Part shown: positions 18,205 to 25,291 of the stretch, one piece after another
Numbering within the stretch: the first letter of the stretch is position 1
Layout: every line of letters starts with the position of its first letter
From: Candidatus Iainarchaeum sp.
GTDB taxonomy: Archaea > B1Sed10-29 > WALL01
Reading direction: 5' to 3'
NCBI GenBank assembly: GCA_021162685.1
Contig: JAGGYF010000002.1
Coordinates: 1 to 54,401 of the forward strand
DNA: 54,401 bases
Program-made: the position numbers and the translations under genes
The notes under the pieces: generated by a model
Database searches by the model: none
Told to the model about the DNA's origin: nothing
What the model saw: the letters and a program-made list of their open reading frames with translations, nothing else

Positions 18205-18708
18205 TTGCCACGCGAGAGAAGACATGTGCCGCCGTCACAACAGAAGGAATCACGACCAGCCTCTTCCTTATCAAGCACTCTGCAGGCACTTGATGCACAG
18301 ATAAGGCTTCTTGCTCAGCGGATCAAAGTAATAGAAAACAATCAGCAGGTTGTTGGACAGACACTGGTTAAGCAAAATAAGAAGATAAAAGAATTGGAAC
18401 AGATGATCGCCTCATCTTCTGGTGGAAAAATTGATCTGTCCTCTGTGAAAGAGGAATTAAAATCAGAACTAGAAAAAGAACTTTCATCCATTGCAGCAGT
18501 TGCTCCACCACGTGTTGAAGAAATAGGAGCACCATCAAGTAAAGAGGATATAGAAAATTTGAGGCAGAGGGTTAAGGAACTTGAACAGGCAGTGTCAGAG
18601 ATAAAGTATGTACTTGAGACAATAAACCCTATGGAGTATGTAACAATAGAAGATGTTGGAGATATCGTAGAGAGAAAGTTGAGGGAAAAACAATCAAAGG
18701 GCGCTTAG
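18205..18708 (+). CDS. Coiled-coil protein
   Basis: 167 aa, TTG start inferred. The basic, Ser/Gln-rich N-terminus is followed by two coiled-coil regions (ALDAQIRLLAQRIKVIEN onward, and ENLRQRVKELEQAVSEIKYV) with a Pro/Ala hinge between them. No membrane segment. The gene converges with the HerA-like gene (15-nt overlap) and diverges from polB. A similar coiled-coil partner lies on the other side of the HerA-like gene (20241), so both may be accessory to it; this is inference. Confidence 0.6.
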   Translation: MPRERRHVPPSQQKESRPASSLSSTLQALDAQIRLLAQRIKVIENNQQVVGQTLVKQNKKIKELEQMIASSSGGKIDLSSVKEELKSELEKELSSIAAVAPPRVEEIGAPSSKEDIENLRQRVKELEQAVSEIKYVLETINPMEYVTIEDVGDIVERKLREKQSKGA

Positions 18709-20157
18709 CGTTGGCCTCAATCTTGCTCTGTACGGCTTTTTACTTTGCTCCTGGATAACAACTTCATTCCCACCAATGCATTGTATCTTCATTGTGGCGT
18801 TTTCCAGAATCTCCTTGTCAACGTCAAGTTCGTTTTTTACAGATATGCATATCCCTATGCCATATTCGCTGCTGAGTTTGATCAATGTATTTATCTCCTT
18901 GTCAATACGTTCTCCTTTGCCTTTTACTACATCTGGCTCCTCTATGAATATTTCAACCTTTATCTCATGGGATGAGATCTCATGTTTGTAGCTCTCGTAG
19001 ACTGTTTTTAGCACTGTGTAGATAACACCTTTTACTATATTCTTCTCAAATCCTTTAGCATTAAATATCGCGACCCTGCCCATCTTCTTGAGCCATGGTG
19101 CAACAATCTCTTTTGGGTCCATCTTTCCATCAAATAACCTTGGATACAGCATATCCAAAAGTTTGCAGATCCTTACTGCTCTTGCTGCATAGTACTTATT
19201 CTCCTTCTCTTTTGTTTGTTCAAGCGCATCTATAAGTTCTTCCATTGTCCCTATGTTTTTTGATTGTAGTATTTTGCCTATCATCTCAATGGCTTTTCCA
19301 TTTCCAGCAGATGAAATATTACCAAATAGTTCGCCATCAAGCAACGAAAGGTCAATGAACATATCAGCTCCTGGTATGAATCTCCTCACGGGCATGCCAA
19401 TAGGGTCTACATGCAACCCATACTCTGAAAATTGTGTTGTGTCCGGGTTTGGAGCATCTATTTTATCATACTTGTCAGCTGTGTCAAAAACCACTGTTGA
19501 TATGCCGTTTAGTATGTTCCCCTCTAGTATAATGCGCATCGCATGTTTTCTTTCCTCTTCATCCCCTATGATCACAGCAAGCAATGTGCTCTGCACAAGT
19601 TCCTCAGCAGCTCCACCATCTCTCTTTAGTCCAATTCGTATGTGTTCAGCACTTGATGTAATTACAGTCTTTGGACCAACCTTTCTAACAGTTGTTACAG
19701 GTATTGCCAGTGGCTCCCCAAGTATCTCATGTATCTGCTCCACTTTTGCAAATTGCAGGTCTATGAGTTTTATGGGATAGCTCAGGGATGCATGCCTTAC
19801 CTCAGCACTTTTTTTCTCAAGCTCTGAATATAGGCTCTGTGCCTCATTTATAAGATTTCTTGGTGAGAATACAACATATTTGGGGTCTGTGCTGACAGCA
19901 ACAAATGTTCCTTTAAATGTTGGGGTGTTTTTCTCAATAACAACAACATTTGCATTTGTCTTAAACGCAAAGTTCGATGGGTTCCCATCAAGTATAAAAA
20001 ATCTGGTCATAATCATTACTACGCCTTTTATCTCATCCCCCTTTCTATCGTATATCATCATAAGTAGTTTTTTCTCTGGATTTTCGTGATATGTTACCTC
20101 CCTTCCAGCCCATACGCCAGAAAATATCTGTTTCCATGGACCATGAGGAAGTTGCAA
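18694..20157 (-). CDS. HerA/FtsK-like ATPase homologue lacking a Walker A motif
   Basis: 487 aa. After a 150-residue N-terminal region the chain follows the HerA/VirB4 pattern. However, where GxTGSGKS is expected the sequence is IIGDEEERKH, and it is followed by the expected MRIILEGNILNGISTVVFDTADKYDK. A Walker-B-like IFIEEPDVV lies near residue 395, and the HerA-like tail SEYGIGICISVKNELDVDKEIL (known family pattern: kyGvGl...TQrpsdvd...l) follows. It therefore looks like a HerA-fold protein that cannot bind ATP in the usual way. The start is TTG 20157, about 27 nt after a TATTTAAAGG element. Homology is by eye, and the family call is moderately confident. Confidence 0.6.
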   Translation of the reverse strand: MQLPHGPWKQIFSGVWAGREVTYHENPEKKLLMMIYDRKGDEIKGVVMIMTRFFILDGNPSNFAFKTNANVVVIEKNTPTFKGTFVAVSTDPKYVVFSPRNLINEAQSLYSELEKKSAEVRHASLSYPIKLIDLQFAKVEQIHEILGEPLAIPVTTVRKVGPKTVITSSAEHIRIGLKRDGGAAEELVQSTLLAVIIGDEEERKHAMRIILEGNILNGISTVVFDTADKYDKIDAPNPDTTQFSEYGLHVDPIGMPVRRFIPGADMFIDLSLLDGELFGNISSAGNGKAIEMIGKILQSKNIGTMEELIDALEQTKEKENKYYAARAVRICKLLDMLYPRLFDGKMDPKEIVAPWLKKMGRVAIFNAKGFEKNIVKGVIYTVLKTVYESYKHEISSHEIKVEIFIEEPDVVKGKGERIDKEINTLIKLSSEYGIGICISVKNELDVDKEILENATMKIQCIGGNEVVIQEQSKKPYRARLRPTLSAL

Positions 20158-20181
20158 AATCCTTGCTATCCTATCACCTTT

Positions 20182-20191
20182 AAATACTCCT
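20182..20191 (-). promoter_or_regulatory. TATA element for HerA-like gene
   Basis: TATTTAAAGG on minus is about 27 nt upstream of TTG 20157. An in-frame stop upstream excludes a longer start and supports leaderless TTG initiation. Confidence 0.45.
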
Positions 20192-20240
20192 TTCCATTAA
20201 CATTAAAATCGTTGGCATATTAAACCTTTTTGGTGTGTAT

Positions 20241-20708
20241 ATGGACGAAGCAATGAAACAGCGCCTTGTTGATGTGGTAAAGGGGATGAACGCAAGAGGC
20301 ATGTCAAAGAGTGAGATAATGGATAATCTGAGGCAGATGGGCATACCAGATAGCGACATAGACGAGATCATAAAAGAGGCTCAACCAGAGGTCAATATTG
20401 CAGAGGTCCATGAGCATGCACTTGAAACAAGGAAGATGATTGAGAAAGGAGAGCATCTCAAACCCGTTGTTGAAACCCTTGGAAAACAGGAGGAGCATTT
20501 TGAAAGGCTGCACGCAACTGTTGGAGAGCTACATGAGAAGCACGAGGAGATGAAAGCCAGCATTGAGGAGATTAAAGAGATAAAGAAGGATATTGCTCAG
20601 ATTGAGGAGGAGCTTGCAGAGATAAAGCCCATGCTCGCAGCCATAAAACGTCTACAAGAGAACCTACTTGACATAAATAAAAAGATGCTCCTCAAATTCG
20701 GGTCATAG
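20241..20708 (+). CDS. Coiled-coil protein with N-terminal helical (HTH-like) domain
   Basis: 155 aa from ATG 20241; an in-frame GTG at 20235 is possible. The first 45 residues (KGMNARGMSKSEIMDNLRQM, then GIPDSDIDEIIKEA) form a small three-helix motif common in archaeal proteins. The rest is a long coiled coil (EEIKEIKKDIAQIEEELAEI), ending in a short basic segment. Divergent from the HerA-like gene; an ATATTAAACC element lies about 22 nt upstream. Convergent with the membrane-protein operon. Role unknown. Confidence 0.65.
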   Translation: MDEAMKQRLVDVVKGMNARGMSKSEIMDNLRQMGIPDSDIDEIIKEAQPEVNIAEVHEHALETRKMIEKGEHLKPVVETLGKQEEHFERLHATVGELHEKHEEMKASIEEIKEIKKDIAQIEEELAEIKPMLAAIKRLQENLLDINKKMLLKFGS

Positions 20709-21320
20709 CTCCTTATGCTCGTTCTTCCATCTCCAGAGGATTCCAATCATAATTATGATAATGCCCACAATAATCATTATGAGCGTGTTTCTATCAATTA
20801 GTGCTACTTCCTTCTCCATCTCGTATGCTATGGCATATCTTGTTCCATTCTCCTCTGACACCATTGCCTTAACAACAAATCTCTCGTTTTCAGCACCGCA
20901 ATTGTACAGTTCGTAGTACTCGTCTCCCTCCTTCTTTACGCAATTATCAAACAGTTTTCTTGGTGCCATAATAGTTATCTCAGAACCTGCTTTCCATGTG
21001 TATGTTCTGCATCTGTACCTATCATTTATGCCACTCAGTATTACATCGTTCCTATCAAAGGGCACATAAACAGAGCATTTTTCAAAGGATACATCTGATA
21101 GTAGTATGCCATCACCAATACATATCAGATCTTCAAGCCTTCCGAATTCATTTTGAATTCTTGGGCATTGCATAAAAGTATCCATTACTACACGCAGGGT
21201 GGCATTTCCTGGCTGGGGACATATTATATGGTCTGTGTATTTTTCGCATCCTGTTTCTGGGTCAATGCTAACAGCAGACACCAGTGATGCAAACAAAAGC
21301 ATTAACACAAACCATCTCAT
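20703..21320 (-). CDS. Secreted/anchored Cys-rich protein, last gene of membrane operon
   Basis: 205 aa with a cleavable-looking signal peptide (MRWFVLMLLFASLVSA), an extracytoplasmic domain of about 145 residues with nine cysteines (likely disulfide-bonded), one C-terminal transmembrane helix (about 178-197) and a short basic tail WRWKNEHKEL. It is the ninth and last gene of the tightly packed operon that starts at 24298, 4 nt after the previous gene. It is the operon's only protein with a sizeable exposed domain, so it may be the outward-facing component. No family recognised. Confidence 0.75.
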   Translation of the reverse strand: MRWFVLMLLFASLVSAVSIDPETGCEKYTDHIICPQPGNATLRVVMDTFMQCPRIQNEFGRLEDLICIGDGILLSDVSFEKCSVYVPFDRNDVILSGINDRYRCRTYTWKAGSEITIMAPRKLFDNCVKKEGDEYYELYNCGAENERFVVKAMVSEENGTRYAIAYEMEKEVALIDRNTLIMIIVGIIIIMIGILWRWKNEHKEL

Positions 21321-21324
21321 ACCA

Positions 21325-21903
21325 TCACTCTTTTTTCCATGGCTTATCTGTTATTGTTTTTGGAAGGGATTTTTTCAAGTCCTTCCATTTCTCGTCAGGC
21401 ACAACCTGCCAATAGCTCTTGGTTCCTTTATACCTGTATGGATATAAAAAGCTTCCCAGGCCTATTGGCAACCCTATAAATATGTGCTCAAGCAGACTTG
21501 TCCTTCCGTACGCACTGAATGGAAGGATGTTCCTTATGAAATCTGTTGTGTGTCTATTGAATGGAGCCTTTTTTGACCAGAACGCATATTCAACAGCAGC
21601 AGCAAATGGGTCAAATCCTGTCCCTCCTCTGAAATGCATGGGAGAACCCTGCATTGCTGCCATATATGTTGTCATATCCTCCTGCTTCCACATATCCTCT
21701 GGTGCTTGTATTAGTTTATGCCTTTTCTTTGGTGATGCTTGGGGTACTGCAATTCTGTGTTGTGGTACAGGTAATGATTTTATGTATGCCAAGAGGAGCA
21801 CAAGCAGCGCGCCAACAACACCTAGGAATATACCAAACTCAAAGTGAAAGAGATAACCAACTAATGCAAGTGCCATCACCATGAGGAAAAGTATGCCTTC
21901 CAT
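21325..21903 (-). CDS. Hypothetical membrane protein, operon gene 8
   Basis: 192 aa. Two N-terminal transmembrane helices (residues 3-45) are followed by a soluble region with Pro/Lys-rich linker and an aromatic, basic C-terminal half (including GGTGFDPFAAAVEYAFWSKK and FIGLPIGLGSFLYPYRY). The two-helix hairpin followed by a soluble tail with an A..YAFW helix echoes the three paralogues just upstream, so it may be a longer, divergent member. It starts directly after the preceding stop codon. No known family recognised. Confidence 0.7.
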   Translation of the reverse strand: MEGILFLMVMALALVGYLFHFEFGIFLGVVGALLVLLLAYIKSLPVPQHRIAVPQASPKKRHKLIQAPEDMWKQEDMTTYMAAMQGSPMHFRGGTGFDPFAAAVEYAFWSKKAPFNRHTTDFIRNILPFSAYGRTSLLEHIFIGLPIGLGSFLYPYRYKGTKSYWQVVPDEKWKDLKKSLPKTITDKPWKKE

Positions 21904-22263
21904 CTAATCACTATGTAATGTTCTGTACCCTATCTTAGCAAAACTTGCCAGACCCATACCTGCCTTCTCAGCCCAATTCTTTGCGCTCCAGTTCGGCTTT
22001 ATCCTAATGTCCATTTTGGATGGTATCCTAAATGGTGGGCCCCTTGTGGTTTCAATAATAATCGGTTCAAGAACCTCTGCGCCTTTGACAGTTATGCCCC
22101 CTACACTCACTCCTCCCTTTACCTTCTTCTTTGTGCCTCCTGTGAGTATGTTTGCGAATACTGTAACAATGAGCAGGCCAATAGCAAGTGACCTATACCC
22201 AGCTAGGTAAACTGCTCCACATATCACCAGCATGATCAGGAACGTATCACTTTCAAACTTCAT
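21904..22263 (-). CDS. Hairpin membrane protein, paralogue A, operon gene 7
   Basis: 119 aa. Two short transmembrane helices (residues 8-43) are followed by a basic strand region and the motif IRIKPNWSAKNWAEKAGMG near residue 85. That motif recurs in the next two upstream genes as LKLKPDWRANNYFEWAATA and IRVNPMWNTKNWFENAFAA, so the three are tandem paralogues. The shared core is (I/L)(R/K)(I/V/L)xPxWxxxNxxExA. It overlaps the preceding gene by 4 nt (ATGA). Function unknown; a repeated subunit of a membrane complex is a reasonable inference. Confidence 0.75.
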   Translation of the reverse strand: MKFESDTFLIMLVICGAVYLAGYRSLAIGLLIVTVFANILTGGTKKKVKGGVSVGGITVKGAEVLEPIIIETTRGPPFRIPSKMDIRIKPNWSAKNWAEKAGMGLASFAKIGYRTLHSD

Positions 22264-22649
22264 TTAAACAACTCTCCTTTGGGTTGTGGTGGCTGCCAAG
22301 TAAATGCATGATAGAATCCTCTCAATCCTCTACCCATAGCAGTTGCTGCCCACTCAAAATAGTTATTGGCTCTCCAATCTGGTTTAAGTTTTAGCCTGAA
22401 ATCTGGTGGATATAGGTACGGAGCTTCACCCACATCCTGAACAATTACTGGCGTGAGTATCTCCTCTTTTTCTGGAGCCCCCTGCGGTACAGGCTTCCTG
22501 CTTGGCAACCTAACTGATGAGAGTACCATGAGAAAACCAACAATCGCAATGAAAATTGAGAGCCATTGCATATCCAAATACAAGGAGAGGACTAACACTA
22601 CAAGCATCAGTGCGAATGGCTTTCCTTCTATGATGGGCTTCTCAGCCAT
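22260..22649 (-). CDS. Hairpin membrane protein, paralogue B, operon gene 6
   Basis: 129 aa. It has an N-terminal helix pair (residues 10-45), a short Pro-rich linker (SRKPVPQGAPEKEE), a beta-like ILTPVIVQD segment and the paralogue motif LKLKPDWRANNYFEWAATAM near residue 87, ending in a basic tail. The same order of elements is found in the genes on either side (paralogues A and C). Its start shares one base with the stop codon of paralogue C (TAATG), so translation is coupled. No database family recognised. Confidence 0.75.
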   Translation of the reverse strand: MAEKPIIEGKPFALMLVVLVLSLYLDMQWLSIFIAIVGFLMVLSSVRLPSRKPVPQGAPEKEEILTPVIVQDVGEAPYLYPPDFRLKLKPDWRANNYFEWAATAMGRGLRGFYHAFTWQPPQPKGELFK

Positions 22650-22984
22650 TACCTATTCCTCCTCATAAGGTTTATCATACCAATAGTCCCCATTGCAACT
22701 GCTGCGAATGCATTCTCAAACCAGTTCTTTGTGTTCCACATTGGATTTACCCTGATTTTCATCAAACTTGGGTATATTGATGGAGGCCCTTCATATCTCC
22801 TCCTCACGATTATTGGTCTTATCTTTGGTTTGCCAGCACCACCTGTTGGAACTGCCTTCTCATTCCTTGCACCATACATGTATGCGAATAACAAAAACCC
22901 ACCGATCACAGCTAACCATAGCATATTCTTGTACAATCCTATGAACACGATCGCAAACAGCAACACAAGGGTGAATATCTCCAT
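22649..22984 (-). CDS. Hairpin membrane protein, paralogue C, operon gene 5
   Basis: 111 aa. A two-helix N-terminal hairpin (residues 3-37) is followed by the strand KIRPIIVRRRYEGPPSIYPS and the motif MKIRVNPMWNTKNWFENAFA near residue 72, then a hydrophobic helix and a basic terminus LMRRNR. It is the shortest of the three tandem paralogues. Its start is coupled to the upstream stop (TAATG). The conserved Trp-Asn motif after a basic strand is the best signature for finding homologues. Confidence 0.75.
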   Translation of the reverse strand: MEIFTLVLLFAIVFIGLYKNMLWLAVIGGFLLFAYMYGARNEKAVPTGGAGKPKIRPIIVRRRYEGPPSIYPSLMKIRVNPMWNTKNWFENAFAAVAMGTIGMINLMRRNR

Positions 22985-23271
22985 TAATACCCTCCCATCA
23001 ACATGCTTGGTGAGTATGATTCTGGACCTCTGCCTTCTTGTTTTATTATAAACACACCTATGATAATCACGGCAAGCAGGAACCAGAGCAATGGGGCTTT
23101 TGCGCCAAACATAGCACCAATAGCCAGCCCAACAATCACAATAACTAAAAGGCCCTTTGACCTAAGCCCCAAGACCAACAATACCATCAATGCTGCTGCA
23201 GCCCATGTTACTCCCTGATTTATTGAGATCATTATCATAATCAGGAACACTGCTAATGTGAATATATCCAT
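22984..23271 (-). CDS. Small multi-pass membrane protein, operon gene 4
   Basis: 95 aa from ATG 23271, which has a clear GGAGG ribosome binding site just upstream; a longer in-frame start at 23331 would overlap the previous gene and is rejected. It has three or four hydrophobic helices (MDIFTLAVFLIMIMIS onward) and a short polar tail ending PSMLMGGY. No soluble domain and no recognised family. Its size and compactness are like the three genes upstream of it. Confidence 0.7.
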   Translation of the reverse strand: MDIFTLAVFLIMIMISINQGVTWAAAALMVLLVLGLRSKGLLVIVIVGLAIGAMFGAKAPLLWFLLAVIIIGVFIIKQEGRGPESYSPSMLMGGY

Positions 23272-23281
23272 GTACTGCCTC

Positions 23282-23518
23282 CTATAGCTTTCCTTCTGAC
23301 CACAATTTTTCAAATTGGTCAAAGAATGCATATCCGAAGAAGAATATCACAACAAACACCAATACTATAAAGTGCTGGTATATGGTGAGGTAAACAATGA
23401 TTATAGCCAAAAGGATACCTACCTTCCTGCTACCTGTTGTTCCTATCCCCCACTGTACCAAATACACAAAAACAAACAATATAGCAGCCAGTTGCAGGTC
23501 AGTCCACAGGTCTCCCAT
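23282..23518 (-). CDS. Small multi-pass membrane protein, operon gene 3
   Basis: 78 aa from ATG 23518 (MGDLWTDLQLAAIL), preceded by a GGTGAGG ribosome binding site; the longer in-frame start at 23569 overlaps the preceding gene. It contains three hydrophobic helices with the segment YLVQWGIGTTGSRKVGILLA, which resembles the W-(V/G)-x-x-x-x-G-x-(G/R) segments of the next two genes upstream. The charged tail (FFDQFEKLWSEGKL) is probably cytoplasmic. A possible third member of the second paralogue set. Confidence 0.7.
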   Translation of the reverse strand: MGDLWTDLQLAAILFVFVYLVQWGIGTTGSRKVGILLAIIIVYLTIYQHFIVLVFVVIFFFGYAFFDQFEKLWSEGKL

Positions 23519-23558
23519 TACCTCACCATTAATATTTTTTGCATATGTATTTATAAGG

Positions 23559-23924
23559 TTATTGCCCAATTGGCTTCATTGGGAATAGCATGCTCATCCA
23601 AATCACTATGTCAAGGATACCCAATACCAGCAGGAAATACAACACATATAGTCCTACTGTAAATTGTGGCAATAGGAAAACAAAGATATATATGAGAATT
23701 GCTGATATTGCCAGACTTAATGTTCCAGGACCAATGGTATTTCTCACCCAATTAAGTATTACAATAGATGCAGCGATCTGAAACAAAAGCATAAGCTCTG
23801 GGCTCACTGTGATTGCAAGCATGGGAATGCCCATTGCCAGCAAAATAACAACAACAAGAAATATTAGCGCAGGCCCTATTGGAACGGAAGGTAGAAGGAA
23901 CCATGGAAACAATCCCTTTTTCAT
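23559..23924 (-). CDS. Small four-helix membrane protein, operon gene 2
   Basis: 121 aa from ATG 23924; GTG/TTG codons just upstream are less likely because CAGGTG near 23935 is spaced for this ATG. About four transmembrane helices. The central NWVRNTIGPGTLSLAI segment is closely matched by GWVRNRLGSGLIATIV in the upstream gene, indicating paralogy. The arrangement (hydrophobic, no soluble domain) recalls small secretion-system membrane subunits such as VirB2/TrbC-type proteins, but I see no sequence proof of that. Confidence 0.7.
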   Translation of the reverse strand: MKKGLFPWFLLPSVPIGPALIFLVVVILLAMGIPMLAITVSPELMLLFQIAASIVILNWVRNTIGPGTLSLAISAILIYIFVFLLPQFTVGLYVLYFLLVLGILDIVIWMSMLFPMKPIGQ

Positions 23925-23926
23925 GC

Positions 23927-24298
23927 TCAAACACCTGGTGGCCTAACGTTTTGCATGTCCTGCATACCATCTGCTTCAGCAAATGCACCTGGGAATAGAT
24001 GTGATTTCGCAAATATGAATGTTACGATTAGCCCCAATGCACCATACATTGCAGCTAGGTAAACAATTGCCAATGGCCCAAATATTGGCCAGAACGGAAA
24101 TAATATCAGATAACCAACAAATAAGAGCACAATAGTAGCAATCAAACCAGAGCCCAAACGATTTCTTACCCATCCAACCAAAAACAAGAGCACAACAATC
24201 TTCAGTCCAATCATTATGTATCGACACTGTGGAACAAGCCCACAGAGCCCTCCGAACACATTGGATATATTCTGCATCATCTCAAGGATAAAGCCCAT
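23927..24298 (-). CDS. Small four-helix membrane protein, first operon gene
   Basis: 123 aa from ATG 24298 (MGFILEMMQNISNVFGG). A longer in-frame ORF begins at 24448, but a TATA element at 24319-24330 puts the transcription start at the chosen ATG. It has an N-terminal amphipathic segment with two Cys (GLCGLVPQCRY), about four transmembrane helices, the paralogue segment GWVRNRLGSGLIATIV, and a polar C-terminus. It is the promoter-proximal gene of nine packed genes running to 20703. Not a recognised family. Confidence 0.7.
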   Translation of the reverse strand: MGFILEMMQNISNVFGGLCGLVPQCRYIMIGLKIVVLLFLVGWVRNRLGSGLIATIVLLFVGYLILFPFWPIFGPLAIVYLAAMYGALGLIVTFIFAKSHLFPGAFAEADGMQDMQNVRPPGV

Positions 24299-24318
24299 AT
24301 TAAAAAAGAGGGCGCGTG

Positions 24319-24330
24319 AATATAAAAAGC
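24319..24330 (-). promoter_or_regulatory. Promoter of the nine-gene membrane operon
   Basis: CTTTTTATATTC on the minus strand is about 25 nt upstream of ATG 24298. No other good promoter is seen inside the operon, whose genes overlap or lie 2-40 nt apart. Confidence 0.5.
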
Positions 24331-24364
24331 TTAGCATCACGCGAAAATGAATCCAATGGATAAG

Positions 24365-24372
24365 TATATATA
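24365..24372 (+). promoter_or_regulatory. TATA element for 24395 gene
   Basis: TATATATA is centred about 26 nt upstream of ATG 24395, predicting a leaderless mRNA divergent from the membrane operon. Confidence 0.5.
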
Positions 24373-24394
24373 CTAGTTCTTGCAGAATATTTTC

Positions 24395-25159
24395 ATGCCA
24401 AAAAAAGCGCCTACTGCCCATGAGGTCATAAAGGAATTCGGAAAGCAATTTGGGGTTAATTACTATTCAAAAGCCGGTATCCCAAAAAAGAGGTACTGGG
24501 GAGAGAAAGGGAAGATACAGTTCATAAGAGATATACGGAAGGCCGTTGATCTAAAGCACCAGGAACTTGCGACAAAGAGGGAGGAATTACTGAAGACAAA
24601 GTGGGCTATAGAAGAAGCAATCAAAAAGGAACTGACAAGACTAAAAGAGAAGGGATTGCTTGATAAAGAAGCCGTCAATAAAATTCTAAAAGGCGAGATA
24701 ACACCAGAGACCCTCGAAGGGTTCCAAACCCTCTCCGAGTTTGATACGCTACTTGAGATGAAGGAGGATTTGCAGAATCATCTCTCTGAAATGGAGGATG
24801 TGAAAAGAGAATGGGAAGACTTCAAGCCAAGGTTACATTTCGCTCGCGCGATTTACAGTATTGCTCGGAAATCAGAGTGGTTGGCCAGTGCAGAAGAACT
24901 TAGGCTAAAGGCAGCTATACTGGAGACCAAAGTGAGAGGTCAACGCGCACGAAAGAAAAGGAGACTAAGCGAACTTCTTACAGAGATTTATCATTATGGT
25001 GGAACAACCCCTGAGGTTCCAGACATCAAAGGGAAAGAGAGAAGAGAGTTAATGAAGGAGTTAGATGAAGCACTCGGCGAAGAGTCAGACCCAGAAAAAG
25101 TGATGGAGTCTTTCCTACAAGTGTGGAAAGAAAGAGAGAAAGCCAGAGAACGAGTGTAA
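24395..25159 (+). CDS. Coiled-coil protein
   Basis: 254 aa from ATG 24395 (MPKKAPTAHEVIKEFGKQF). A short basic N-terminal domain (YYSKAGIPKKRYWGEKGKI) is followed by long charged helices with heptads (KREELLKTKWAIEEAIKKEL; EMKEDLQNHLSEMEDVKREW) and a basic patch (RGQRARKKRRL). No membrane segment or catalytic motif. It diverges from the nine-gene membrane operon and could be a cytoplasmic partner of it, which is a guess from position only. The decayed gene end at 25164 follows. Confidence 0.65.
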   Translation: MPKKAPTAHEVIKEFGKQFGVNYYSKAGIPKKRYWGEKGKIQFIRDIRKAVDLKHQELATKREELLKTKWAIEEAIKKELTRLKEKGLLDKEAVNKILKGEITPETLEGFQTLSEFDTLLEMKEDLQNHLSEMEDVKREWEDFKPRLHFARAIYSIARKSEWLASAEELRLKAAILETKVRGQRARKKRRLSELLTEIYHYGGTTPEVPDIKGKERRELMKELDEALGEESDPEKVMESFLQVWKEREKARERV

Positions 25160-25163
25160 CCTA

Positions 25164-25262
25164 CTAGCATTCCATTATTAAAACCATACTATAATCATCC
25201 AGCATTTTCACAGTTTCTGTTATTGTTTTGCATCCCTTCTTTTTTGCGACCCCCTTTGGTAT
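25164..25262 (-). pseudogene. Decayed 3' end of a paralogue of the 32054 gene
   Basis: The minus strand encodes VAKKKGCKTITETVKMLDDY and then SMVLIMEC-stop. This matches the last 29 residues of the 134-aa protein at 32054-32458, differing at three residues plus three synonymous codons and a different stop codon. Upstream the match breaks off after a gap of about 16 nt, and no start or membrane anchor is present. The mix of silent and conservative changes suggests it was once part of a functional paralogue and is now a remnant. It forms the left edge of the accessory island. Confidence 0.8.
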
Positions 25263-25291
25263 GCTCTTCAATCTTTTTTGTTTCAAACAAA

